From Jaltomata sinuosa (Eukaryota; Streptophyta; Magnoliopsida; Solanales; Solanaceae): a DNA stretch of 64,000 bases. Position 1 is the first letter of the stretch; the number at the start of each line of letters is the position of its first letter. The notes beneath the pieces were generated by a model. That model was not told the origin of the DNA. It worked only from the letters and a program-made list of their open reading frames with translations, and ran no database searches. The stretch is from positions 1 through 64,000 of the forward strand of contig QJPP01002917.1 of the NCBI GenBank assembly GCA_003996215.1. Reading direction: 5' to 3'. The position numbers and the translations under genes were made by a program. This document shows, in pieces, positions 11,595 through 21,682 of the stretch.

Positions 11595-12386
11595 CATGGA
11601 GATTACTCTAAATAAAGAGCAATTTGAAATAATAGATTTACAGGTATTACCGATCATGGTCTTCGATAAAAGATACAAAGGTTTCGGAGTATCAGACCTA
11701 TAAAAGCTTGCTATACAAATCAGAATTATGTGGAGACATAGGATCCCCTCAAAACCTGAAAGAATTATGAGTTCATTTTAACAGATACTGATTCAGTGAA
11801 GATCGAGCACAAATTAAAGGATATTAATAATCCAGACAGTATTGAATTCTCAAAATTCACAACTAAAAGGATTCTAAGCCCCTTTGAATGGTTCAAGGAT
11901 CATCTGCATACCCCCATTCCCCTACCAGAAGTTCATTGACCCCAGACATATAATTGGTATTATTATAAGGCGGCCTGGTACAATTTCATGTATGTTAGGC
12001 CCAATACTCACTCCTGGTTTGTGAAATATTCAGAGGAGATGAAAAGTGCAGTAATCCCTAGTTGGTTCTACGAATGGTGGAGCCAATTTGGAGGAAATAA
12101 ACAGGTATTGTCAACACATTTTCAGAAGCAGTTTGAGAAATTCCAGGTAGAGCAGAATATCTTCACCCTACCGGAAAATGTCAAGTTATGTAAATTTTTT
12201 ATTGCTAAAAGAATTTCCTATATTATCTATTGGTCCTTCGATATTCATGAATTTGAAAGGATCAAATATTTGAGTAAGACCATCAGAATCAAAGGGTGGA
12301 CACTAATAGTCCACGCTAATACAAGAGCATCAAGTTCGTCGCTATCAAAAGAAGAATTAAAAAGGAGGCTCGAAGAAGCTTTATAA
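11595..12386 (+). pseudogene. Pararetrovirus-associated ORF on opposite strand (transactivator position?)
   Basis: A plus-strand frame begins at ATG 11595 and reaches a stop after about 35 codons. After a frame change it continues to TAA at 12386, with one stop near 11938; the last 132 codons are open. It contains THSWFVKYSEEM and WFYEWWSQFGGN, a Trp-rich block I associate with endogenous pararetrovirus proteins. It precedes a viral promoter-like region in the same orientation. In caulimovirids the ORF in that place is the translation transactivator/inclusion body protein. The family assignment is from memory and is the weakest call in the virus region. Confidence 0.45.
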
Positions 12387-12814
12387 AGTCTGAACAAGAA
12401 CACCAAATAAAAACAAATAATGGAGTTATTAGATACTACATCCTCGCACACTAGCGAGCCTAATAATGGAGACATGATGGATCCGCAAGGGATAGGTCAA
12501 GCTTATTTCCACAACTAAATAGAAGAGCCAACATGCCCTTTCAAAGAAATAAAGAGTTACTACAAGTCAACAGGTGTAGAATCAGCAAAAAAGACAAATA
12601 TCTATGGAATTTGAAATGAAGCAAATGGCAAAATCAGCGAAAGAGAAGAAGTAAAAAGAAATCAACATTAAATTGCACAAAATTCAGCAATAAGATAAGG
12701 ATCAAAGCAACAGTAAATGGCACAAAAATCAGCAACAAAAGGAGTAAAGAGGAAGCTACATCAAATGCCAAGGTTCCATTTTCAAAGGAACAACTTCCAA
12801 CAAGATAAATATGA

Positions 12815-12965
12815 TTTTTAGTATCCGTGTAAAATTAAGTCTGCCACGTGTAGACACGTGTTAAATAAATAGAATAAGTAGTAAATCGAATCAGCGTTTT
12901 TAGATCCATGTAAGTTAAGTCTACCACATGTGTATATGTAAAATAGATAGACAGATGTAAAATAG
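12815..12965 (+). repeat. Tandem promoter units, first with two G-boxes
   Basis: Unit 1 (12815-12880) and unit 2 (12897-12965) share TTTTAG..ATCC.TGTAA..TTAAGTCT and are spaced by 82 bp. Unit 1 has perfect CACGTG at 12845-12850 and 12855-12860; in unit 2 these have decayed to CACATG-type words. Duplicated enhancer units upstream of the TATA box are seen in several caulimovirid promoters. Confidence 0.6.
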
Positions 12966-13002
12966 AAAGCCTTTGTAATTAGTCGAGTAAGCACTTCGAG
13001 GT

Positions 13003-13011
13003 CTATTTAAG
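13003..13011 (+). promoter_or_regulatory. TATA element of viral promoter
   Basis: The sequence is CTATTTAAG, about 100 bp upstream of AATAAA at 13109. If active it would fire toward the Tat-like element on the right. Confidence 0.5.
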
Positions 13012-13108
13012 ACCTTCACTTTGTAAGAAGGGGGCATTCAGAAATTTAGGAACTCACTTCCATATTGCCCACCGTTTCTCTCTCTGTACTCAACCTTTCC
13101 TTCTAATC

Positions 13109-13114
13109 AATAAA
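13109..13114 (+). terminator. Viral polyadenylation signal
   Basis: AATAAA lies about 100 bp downstream of the TATA element, as expected for the repeat region of pregenomic RNA in caulimovirids. Confidence 0.5.
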
Positions 13115-13294
13115 CATCTTTTGTAAGTACTTTCCCTACTATTATTTTAATTTGTTTTCAAAATAGAAAACTTTTGTAGTATCTTGTTTGCACCTTTTGT
13201 TTTTCTTACTGTTCTTTTATTTGTTTGATTTTCCTACTGTTGTTTTACTACTGTTCTTTGTTAATATTTTCAAATTATATAATAATATTATATC

Positions 13295-13610
13295 TATGAT
13301 CCATTCTATGGTATCTTGGTGAACTTAAATTCCAGGTTGGAAGTGAGGTAGTGACATTCAACGTATGCCAACCCACAAAGCCTCCAGATGAATTGAGGGT
13401 AATCTCGGTGATTGATGTTGAGGGTAAGCTTAATCATGCCCTTGAGGAGTGTGAAATGGGCAAGATGTCCAAGATAAAAGATTTCCCAAGTCAATAATAT
13501 GATGATATTTTTAGGATATTGAAGGAGCAATTTCCCTTCTTGGGATGGGGCCACGCCAAGCGGACTGGCATGATATCCAATAACGACTAAGGTTGAGGTA
13601 CTATCGTCAA
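13295..13610 (+). pseudogene. Tat-like element E3: protease-region remnant
   Basis: One plus frame reads VVTFNVCQPTKPPDELRVIS followed by VIDVEGKLNHALEECEMGK. This resembles the end of the aspartic protease in Tat/Athila-type Ty3/gypsy polyproteins. It is open for about 65 codons, then hits stops. Reverse transcriptase, RNase H and integrase are missing: the sequence passes straight into the conserved post-polyprotein motif at 13611. The left end is the junction with viral sequence near 13290, so E3 has lost its 5' LTR and gag. Confidence 0.6.
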
Positions 13611-13653
13611 GCCGCGACGTAAAATCAAGCATTTATTGGGAGGCAACCCAAGT
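13611..13653 (+). other. Conserved motif after polyprotein, E3 copy
   Basis: The words GCGACGT, AAATCAAGC and TTGGGAGGCAACCCAAGT occur in this order; the last contains a short inverted repeat (TTGGG..CCCAA). The same block occurs in E2 at 21641-21682, also right where the polyprotein stops. I remember similar blocks after pol in other plant Tat-like elements. The function is unknown. Confidence 0.6.
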
Positions 13654-15472
13654 ATTTTTACTTTGATTTTCTTTACCTTTTTGTTATTTTTGGTTTGTTT
13701 TAGGAATGCAATGAGTAGAGCAATGAACAAGTGGAAAAATAGGGCAAAAAGGAGATGTGCAAAAGACCTTGCAGTTCACACAAGCCATTGTGCGCGTCGC
13801 ATTGCCCAACACAGGACAAAATAGAAGCCTGTGAGAAAAATACTAAAATTAGAGGCAATATGCGCTGGGCTGTGCGGTCATCACGAGCTCAAGTGCGTGT
13901 CGCACTTCCATCAAATGATGAAATAGTAAGCTGGCCAAGTTTCGGGCATGAAAAGGTAAGATGCAAAATGAAATGCGGTCCGCACAAGGGCTTGTGTGAA
14001 CCGCATGTTGCAGTGCACCAAGGTAAATTTAAAATTTTAATTGAGATAACCCATTGACTGACCTGACCCGAAGACCGACCCGGCCAAATTTTCTTCTTCT
14101 TTTCCCTTTTTATTCCACCACCCTCTTCTTTCTCTCCATATTCTCTCTTACAACTTCTCAAATTCACTCCCAAAACCTCCCACAAATCCCTCAAACTTCC
14201 CTAAACTTTTCTCCTCCTCTCACCCAATCTCCATTGCCACTCCACCTAGTGTCGCCGTTGTCGTTTCCCAGGAAAGGTTGTTGGGTCACCATTGTTGCTC
14301 TCCAAAAGCTTCAATTTTTGCTTCTCCTCAATTACTCTTCACTTGTGGTAAGTTCCCCAAGATTAAATACATAATGTTATGTTGATTAGGAACTCATATT
14401 GTGAATCATGTTTGTTAGAATAGCCATGTTGATTTTGGATGAGATCCGAAATTTTTGGGTCCCTAATTTTGAATTGTGTTATGGATTGAGCTTAGGATCA
14501 TCTTGGTAGAACTTGATATTGTGATAATGCATATTGATTGTTGTAGTTTTTATCCTTGAAAATCTATGCTTGGGGTGAAGTTTGAGTAACCGACGTGTGA
14601 TTGATGAATGATTTGGACCTATGATAGATTGAGTGATGTCATTCTTAAGGGCAAATCGTCATTTTTCATAAGTTTTGGTTGAGAATTGTTGTGTGGGGCT
14701 AAAATTTGCTACTATTGTATGCCCATGTTCTTTGTTGAATATTTTGTTGGGTATATGATCTTGTGCAGGGAGATAGAAATTATTGTTCAATCTTTGTGCT
14801 TAAGTGTTACAATTGAAGGCTTGATATTCCCAATGTTAGATGGGGTAACATCCTTCTTAAGGAAAATTATTGAGTTCTTTTTTTGTTTTGTTTGGTGATA
14901 ATGAAATCAGGGGAAGTCTGAGTACCCGGATAAATTTGTGTTCATATTAGGTTTGCCCCCTAATGTTTAAATTGTTGGTTTACTGCTTGGTGGCAAGTGC
15001 TTTATGCAAATCTTGCTCCACGAATCACATGTGTAATTCACAAGAAAACAAGGAACCAAAAGTTACAATTGTGCTACTATGAATTTCGCATGTGGTGCAT
15101 GGATCTTGATATGCAAAACGCATAAGGCACCGCACCTGCTAAAAAGTTTGTTGCTAATCACTTTTATGAGAGGCAAAGTAGGGTGAGATGCGCACCTTGG
15201 GTGGTGTGGTCTGCACCAACTTCACACCTCAGTGGAAAAATCACTAAATTATATAGTAGCTCATACGAAGTCATGTGCGACGTGCATAATGGCTTGTGCA
15301 TTTTGAAGATGGCATGCATGAGCCATTAGTCACCTACTTTGTTTTTCTACTTCTTTGCATTCCAATTTTTTTTAGTTTGTTTACTTCTTTTTAGTCCTTT
15401 TCTTCTATTCATGTCAAACACACAAAAAGATTTTGCTGTTGTTTTTAGTCTCATAATCTCCATGTGCAGAAC
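13654..15472 (+). other. E3 spacer between polyprotein and ORF2, with palindrome-like GTGCG words
   Basis: No credible coding. Two clusters of related CpG-rich words of the type GTGCGGTCCGCAC and GCGTGTCGCAC occur at about 13785-14025 and 15000-15310. Between them is a pyrimidine-rich stretch (about 14080-14240). The same arrangement occurs in E2 at 21677-23428, and parts are also found in minus orientation at 43540-43620 (rc of about 14610-14660). The last bases before ORF2 are a pyrimidine-rich run ending TGTGCAG, like a splice acceptor. Confidence 0.6.
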
Positions 15473-16927
15473 ATGTCTTCTAGCAAGGGCAACAGAGGTA
15501 GACAACCAAGGAAACTATAAACCACAGAAGAGGTAAGGATCCATTTTGGGGTGGAAGGTGTGAAGGCCTTTTATAAGCGGGATAAGAATAGGACATTCAA
15601 TGATGAACAAAGTTTTAACTTGGGAAAAGTTAGGGATGAGCTACCCAACATACACTATCAGTTTGATGAATGAGAGTGGCACTCTTTTCAGGATGTACCC
15701 GGGGGGTACTATTAGGAATTCATGCAGGAGTTCTTTGCGGCCTATCAAGCTACGCTGGATTCCAAGGGATATAAAGGGGCTGCAGAGAAATTCTCCAATT
15801 TGGATTCAGTTATAGTGAAAGGCAAGAGAGTTTTAATCACCCCTGCTGCCATCAATTCCATCTATTAGGCACACCCAATTGAACCTGCACCTACGCTCAT
15901 GGCCAAGTTGACGGCCAAAGTAAAGCCTTATCGTGAGATTGCCCCTATCCTTGCTCCTGTCACTCCTATCTGGGCTACTATGGGAGGTGATATTCTGAGA
16001 AAAACTCTGTACTTTGAGGCCCGTCTGTGGTATGATATCATCCATATCTGATTCCTACCCTCGCAGAATGACCAGGAGATAAATCAATAGGGGTCCATTT
16101 TTGTTTCTGCCATTATGATAGAGGAGCATATGAATTTTGGGGAAATTTAAGCCATGGTGATTTAGAGGAAAGAATGCAAGGGTAATGACTCATTCCCTTT
16201 CCCAGTGCTGATTAGCAAGCCTTGTGCCAAGGCCAACATCCCATACCTCAGCTCCGACAAAGTAACCCATGTTGTTGGAGTGATCGATCTTGATAAGAAG
16301 ACTGACAAGGATGCCCCTATATTCAAAAGGCGCAGGGTAGAGGAATCGGTGGATATTGAGAGTGATGAGTTAGATGTGGAAGCAACTGCTTTATCCCCTT
16401 CTCAGGCTACATCAGAGGCGCATGCACATGCCCTCGCACCCACTTTGACCAAAAGTGGTCTCCAAGATATGGTTGACAAAATATACAACTATCAGAGGCA
16501 ATTGATAGATTTAGTGAGAGATCTGCCAGGGTTGATTGATAGGGCTGTTAAGAGGGCTATCAAAGAAGTTGCGGGGCACATTTTTGTGCTTTGCAAAAGG
16601 GTGGATGTCATCAAAGAGGCCGTCAGAAAACTCAGGAAGGATATTGACAAAGCCAAATGGAAGTAGCAAATTGAGGAGGCAGACTTAAGCAACTTACCTC
16701 CACCCCATCGCACTCGTGGACCCATGGATGACTTGTTCGCATCTTATCAGGATGATAAAGCTGAGCTGCCTAGTGATGAGGATACAGAGCTATATGATGA
16801 TGAGAACCCACTATTCCAGCAGGCTCTCAGGCACTCCATAGTGACAACACACTCTCGAAAGGGTAGTACAGGTCCTAGTGGAGATGCCGCCAATAATAAA
16901 GTAGCAGTTGATGATGATGAGTCATAA
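15473..16927 (+). pseudogene. E3 ORF2: plant-transposon-type protein, stop-ridden copy
   Basis: The frame runs from ATG 15473 (MSS-) to TAA at 16925-16927, exactly 485 codons, the same length as the E2 copy. It carries about nine in-frame stops but no net frameshift. Recognisable blocks shared with E2 include EQSFNLGKVRDELPN, a VPGGYY segment, LITPAAINSIY and FEARLWYDII. A charged linker, a heptad-like helical part (about 16440-16665) and an acidic tail (DDDES) follow. The N-terminal half resembles the family that Pfam calls putative plant transposon protein (from memory). Its biochemical role is not known to me. It lies between spacer and 3' non-coding region, outside gag-pol. Confidence 0.7.
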
Positions 16928-18647
16928 TCCTCAAGGGAGTTGCACCCTTTCTCTCCTCATTTAATCTTAAAGCATTGAGGGCAATGTTTCTTTTTTTTAT
17001 GGGGGGAGGTGGGTGTTATATGATCTGATTGTTGGTTTCCCGTGTTGGGCTTGATATATTTTATTGCCCTTGCCGGGCCTTGTTGACATTTTTAGTTTCC
17101 TTGCTAGATTTGATTTGGCCCTTGTCGGGCATGTTGGATGATTGTGATGATATTGCCCTTGCCAGACCTTTTTATTATGTTTTTGAGCTTAATTGTGCCC
17201 TCGCCGGGCTTGATTTTTTAATTCTTTGTTGTGTGTCAGGTTAGTCTTACACGATTCTATTGTCTTGCAACCCGTGCCTAGAAATGCGCTAAGAGCCTAC
17301 GCCGAGGCTTGTTTCTCAAATGATTAATGAACGCGCAAATTGGTAGTCGCCTTGTTAATAGTAGTTTAGCAATAAACTCCGAGGGTTTTCTTAATACCAC
17401 GGTTCTTTCCCAAGGAACAAAATGTTTTCTTTATTTTTCTTTTTCTTTTATTTTCTTTTTATGTCAAACCGAGTCGGTGTTTCCCTATTATAGATTGAGA
17501 GGTAACTTTCTTAAGGGAAAATGCCAAGTTTTAGTTTAATTTGAGTCCGTAGTGTGCTTGTCTCGAAATGGATCCACCAAAAAAAAATTCTTAGCAAGAC
17601 ATTTTTGAAAAAGAAAGGAAAGAGGGAAAATGAAGCTTTGAGGAAAGCATACTCTTGTCATGGCTTACACACTGTCATTTTGGCTTGATCGATTCACAAA
17701 TGAGTGTGTAATGAACTCAGAATAGCTTGTCAAAAGTTATTTGTGCCAATTGATCTTGAGACTAATGAAAGAAGTCTTGTGTCATGATTCCCTCTATGGT
17801 GAGGCTTTACCTTGATTCTTGTGCATGTGTTTTGTCTAGAACTTGCCCCGAATGAGATTCAAGGTGAAATTCTAGGTGTGAACGAGCTTGGAAAATGATC
17901 TTAGGAACTTTTTAATAGTCACTTCACCCAAATGCCTTCCCTCGACATCGATCCTAGTTAACCCTTTTGAGCTTGAGACCATTTCTTGGAACCTTGTTTA
18001 ACACCTTGACCTTTTTGGAACCTTTATTTTGGCACCCGTTCTCCCTAATTGCTTGAAAATTAAAAGTAGGCTAAAATCCTAAGTTTAGGGGAGGGGGAAA
18101 TGAAAAGACAACGTAGGCAAATGCCTAAGTTTGAGGGTGTATACGATCAATGAGTAGGAGAAAAAGGATGCACTCCAAGTGCAAGGTAGTACCTTGAGTT
18201 CAAATTGAAAATTGCTCTGAAAAGTTTAATCCAATGAGCAAGATGAAAAGAAAGAATAGGTGATACCAAATGAAGTCAATACAAGGAGTCTTGAATTATC
18301 ATGATTGAAAAGGACAATCTTGGGTTATGAGAGGGAAAAATAAGGTGAAGTAAAAAATTCTAAAATGTGAGCGGTGTTCAAAGTAATGAGAAAGAGCATT
18401 AGGGAGGTGTAGTCACTCGAGCCAAATGAAATACTCACCATACCCCTAGCCAACATCATAACCCGCAAGTCCTTAGTGAATTTGAGCTTGATCACCCTAC
18501 ATTAGTGGCAATTTACATGAAGGGAAAGCCTATGGTTCGACATGTGCGCACTTGAACTTCCTTGAGAGAGTGAGAGTCTTCTTGGTTATCTTATATCCTT
18601 TTGTTTTTTGAATTAAATGATTGTGAGTGGGATTCTCTGTTGTGATG
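16928..18647 (+). other. E3 3' non-coding region, part 1
   Basis: No coding. It starts with a hairpin cluster (17058-17209) and runs collinear with E2 24884-26549. Two purine-rich words, CCTAAGTTTAGGGG at 18079 and CCTAAGTTTGAGGG at 18123, resemble the real polypurine tract. It is interrupted at 18648-18652 by the E2 insertion and resumes at 28437. Confidence 0.65.
17058..17209 (+). repeat. GCCC-loop-GGGC hairpin cluster, E3
   Basis: Copies of TGCCCTTGCCGGGC and variants occur at 17065-17078, 17117-17130, 17154-17167 and 17196-17209. Each can fold as a short GCCC/GGGC stem. Variants also follow ORF2 in E2 (25011-25022, 25102-25115). Confidence 0.65.
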
Positions 18648-18652
18648 AGTGG
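18648..18652 (+). repeat. Target site duplication AGTGG, left side of E2
   Basis: AGTGG is directly followed by the LTR start TGATAAG. The same five bases follow the 3' LTR end at 28437-28441. Confidence 0.9.
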
Positions 18653-18854
18653 TGATAAGTCGGTAATCTACCAACTTATTGAGCCTATATCCATGAATTA
18701 TTGCTACGCTTTGAATTGATTTAGAGGTTCTTATAGCCTTTATTGATGTCTATGCAGGTACTTTGGATAGAAGAGGAGAAACAAGGATATGGACCCAAAA
18801 AGAGCAAAAAAGGAGCTAAGTGTGAAGAGTTGAGAAAAGCTGGAGAATCTTCCG

Positions 18855-19100
18855 AGAGGTGCGGTGGCTTTGCGACATGCACAAGCCAAGGTGCGGTTCA
18901 CATCTCCTCTGTATGAAGCTGCAAAGATGACTGAAGATTCTGCTAAGGAGTGTGGTCGCCATGCAATGTGCACATCTCGTGGTATAAAACACATCACCTT
19001 TTGCACAAAGCCTACTTAAGCGGCTGAAGTCACTGGCCAACCTGAAGCAGGTGTGCGATGTGCACACTGCGATGTGCGAACGACACGCTGCGTCGCTCAC
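18855..19100 (+). repeat. Palindromic TGCG/CGCA word cluster upstream of E2 TATA box
   Basis: Repeated words include GTGCGGT, GCGATGTGCAC and TGCGATGTGCGAACG. They are CpG-rich against an AT-rich background and stop about 50 bp before the TATA box. Related clusters occur in the 3' LTR (27165-27375) and around the ORF2 spacer. Confidence 0.6.
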
Positions 19101-19149
19101 CACTTGGAGGGCAATTTTGTCCTAAATTTATGTGATGATTTTGGGAACA

Positions 19150-19156
19150 TATAAAA
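19150..19156 (+). promoter_or_regulatory. TATA box of E2 5' LTR
   Basis: ACATATAAAAGG, conserved in the 3' LTR (27420-27426). It marks the likely U3/R border. Confidence 0.65.
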
Positions 19157-20169
19157 GGCAATTTTAGGCTTGTTTTGTATAAACAATTTGGAGCAGAGAA
19201 TTTCAGTAGAGAACTTGAAGATATATTTGGCTTGTAAACACTTTTCTCCATCTCCATTGAGAGAGGGTTTTCAATACAATCTTTTGGTTAACAAATTGTG
19301 TACCTAATTTTACTCTAGAACTTGAGAATTAACTACAATGGATGGGAATTTGATTTACCTAGTTGGTAAATCTTCTCCTTCTTGTATGAGTGGCTAATTT
19401 CTCTTTTCTAGGGGTGTATTGATGATGGGTGCTTAGCTAATGGGTGTGGGTGTTAAGAATTCTCTTTTATAATTGCTTATCTGATATCGGTCTAGTAATT
19501 TCACCATTTTTAATCTAATAATTTGTGGTTGCAAACATTAATTTACCTTACTTTGCTATATAATTGCTCGAGAGAGAATTTTGTAGTTGTGGATGTGAAA
19601 TATCTAGTGGGTACTCGGGAATCCACTAAGATTGGAGGCTATACATAGCTCCAATCGCGGAATCTCCCATTTAAGGGTCCAAGCTAGAGATAGGACGACC
19701 TCTCCAAGCAAATGTTGGTTGGCTATTTAGCAGACCGAATGATGTTCTAACCAAAATCAGCGGATATGTGGATGTTGATCTAGAGATAGCATTCCACATT
19801 TATGACCAATGCTACCCGTGTCAATAGGTGAGAATTTAAGTGAATTAGTGACTACCCAATCCTATAGTGAATTCCCCATCGGAAATGCACCCCTAGTGAT
19901 CTAGTTCTTATTGGTACACCCATATCGATTTTATAGTTTTTATTTGAATTGAGTTAGTAGTGACAACTTTCCTAATTCTCCCATTTTATTGCTTTAGTTT
20001 TGTTGAACAACTACTCTTACTCTGAAATCGCTTTGCACAATCTCTAATGAGCTAAATCAGGTGCCTTGGGTAAGACCCCAACATCCGTTGGGTTTATAAA
20101 TTTTGTTTTGACTACACGATCACCGTGACTTCCTAATTGGAGTGCCACAATTTGAGCATTTATCAAAAA

Positions 20170-20187
20170 TGGTGCCGTTACCGGTGG
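20170..20187 (+). other. E2 primer binding site
   Basis: TGGTGCCGTTACCGGTGG starts four bases after the LTR end. It resembles the TGGCGCCGTTGCCGGGGA-type primer site of Tat-lineage elements (Ogre, Retand) with several transitions. The exact tRNA was not checked. Confidence 0.65.
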
Positions 20188-20276
20188 CTTGAGTATTAGC
20201 TAGTTTTTGATTGTTGTTGTGAAGTCAACTTGAGAGTGTTTGTTTTCTTTTACTTTTTGTTGTTTTTGAGTGTTGA

Positions 20277-21549
20277 TTGAGTAGGCCAACTATGGAAGAA
20301 GCCAAGGAAAATGAGAACATTGGCATCTTGGACAACGCCAATGCTGCTGAGCCAATGATTCAAGGAGGTGTAGGTGCAATCCGCCTACCCCTCACAATAG
20401 GAAATGTTGTCTTCCATGTGACAATCACCATGCTCCATTTGATTCAAATGAAGGGGCTATTTAGTGGAGCTTCCCATGAGGACGCCAACCAGAATATTCA
20501 GAACTTAGTGGAGAGTTGCCAACCATACATTATACACAATATCTCCCAAGAGTCCATCCGATTATGCCTATTCTCTTTCTCTTTGACGGGGGAAGCCATG
20601 TCTTGGTTGGAAGAATTGTTGGATGGATCCATCACATCTTGGGCCGAGTTGGTTGATGCATTTACTTGAAGATTCTTTCCTCCATCTCGAATGATGAAGT
20701 TAAGAGATGAGATTACCAACTTTAGGCAGTTTTTGGACGAGCCTCTTCATGAAGTTTGGCTACGTTCCTAAAAGAAGCTTCTATTATGCCTAAACCATGA
20801 ATTGTCAGAATGTGTTACTCCAAAGCTTCTACCGGTCATTGAACTCTACGAACAAATTGGTGGCTGATAATCTTGGAGGTGGCACCTTCATGGACCTTGA
20901 GTTTCACATTACCTCGAAGCTATTAGAATAAATGACCAAGACCAATCAAGCTTGGCATACGAGAAAGGCAGAGGTGTCAACTTCGGGAACACCCTAAACA
21001 ATCTTGACAAATGAAACAAGGAGAAAAAATGAGGAGCGAGATGAAGCTTTGGCTAAAATAATGACACAAATTGACTTGATGGCCAAGCATGTGATGGGAG
21101 ATGGTGTTAAGAAGGTGAATGCAGTGAGTACACCAGAGATTAAGGTGAATAATGTTGAGCTTATGACTGTGGTTGATGGTAAGCTATACTATGGGTCAGA
21201 GGGTTCTCGACTAGGGTATTATCGCCTACGGGAAGAGAATCAAGGTTGGATTAGAGACAAAGCGAGGGAGGGAAATTGGCGTGAAAGAGATAAGGATGGT
21301 GATTGCTTCAATCACCGGAGCTCAAATCCTTATATCCCCCCAAACAAATCTGATTCTCTATACCAGCCGGGCACAAGAAATCTCGAACAATCCAAGTTAG
21401 AGGACATGTTGTCCTTGGTTCTTAAGAAGGTGGACACTACAAACTCGGGAGTGAGTGAGCTAATGAGTGAGGTCTCTACACTTCACCAAACGGTGAGCTC
21501 CCATAGTGCCTCGATCAAACATCTTGAGGCCGAAATGACCCACCTATAA
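20277..21549 (+). pseudogene. E2 gag (Tat/Athila-type), broken
   Basis: The frame opens at a TTG (20277) that looks like a decayed ATG, giving SRPTMEEAKENEN. The core FSLTGEAMSWLEELLDGSIT followed by WAELVDAF and RFFPPSRMMKLRDEIT is the plant retrotransposon gag domain. Stops occur at 20667-20669 and several times before 21004. The C-terminal part (21004-21549) is open for 181 codons: a charged helical stretch, a WRERDKDGD segment, and a predicted coiled coil with QTVSSHSASIKHLEAEMTHL. It ends near a GTLPSDT segment that normally precedes the protease. No protease or pol follows. Confidence 0.75.
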
Positions 21550-21640
21550 AGCCAAATACACCCATCGATAAAGGGAACGCTGCCTAGTGATACAATCAAC
21601 AACCACAAAAATGAATGAGAATTGAGGTAACATCGTCATG

Positions 21641-21682
21641 TTGCGACGTTAAATCAAGCGTTGCTTGGGAGGAAACCCAAGT
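21641..21682 (+). other. Conserved motif after polyprotein, E2 copy
   Basis: It carries TTGCGACGTT, AAATCAAGCG and TTGCTTGGGAGGAAACCCAA, the same block as 13611-13653 in E3. In E2 it sits directly after gag, in E3 after the protease remnant. The two pol deletions therefore end at the same element. Confidence 0.6.

Larger units (their letters stand above)
12387..13290 (+). promoter_or_regulatory. Pararetroviral intergenic region with promoter and poly(A) signal
   Basis: AT-rich and non-coding. In plus orientation it contains two diverged direct repeats (12815-12880 and 12897-12965), a TATA element at 13003-13011 and AATAAA at 13109-13114. That order and the short promoter-to-poly(A) distance are typical of a caulimovirid 35S-type promoter with terminal redundancy. 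It follows the 11595-12386 ORF, so it marks the end of a second virus fragment facing away from the first. The sequence changes to Tat-like element protein near 13295. Confidence 0.65.
18653..20165 (+). mobile_element. E2 5' LTR (Tat-like), 1513 bp
   Basis: It starts TGATAAGTCGG and ends TTTATCA, with a TATAAAA box at 19150-19156. A cluster of TGCG/CGCA palindromic words lies at about 18855-19100, just upstream. It is about 93% identical by eye to the 3' LTR at 26955-28436. One clear difference is roughly 30 extra bases within the palindrome cluster near 19030-19060. Confidence 0.9.

Noticed and set aside
13636..14374. Frames of about 100 codons on both strands after the E3 polyprotein remnant
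   Set aside because: Low-complexity composition, no family resemblance, and not conserved in the collinear E2 spacer.
18740..19257. Cys/His-rich frames on the minus strand of the E2 LTR that look like zinc fingers
   Set aside because: The Cys and His codons come from the repeated GTGC/GCAC words; spacing is not that of a zinc-binding domain.
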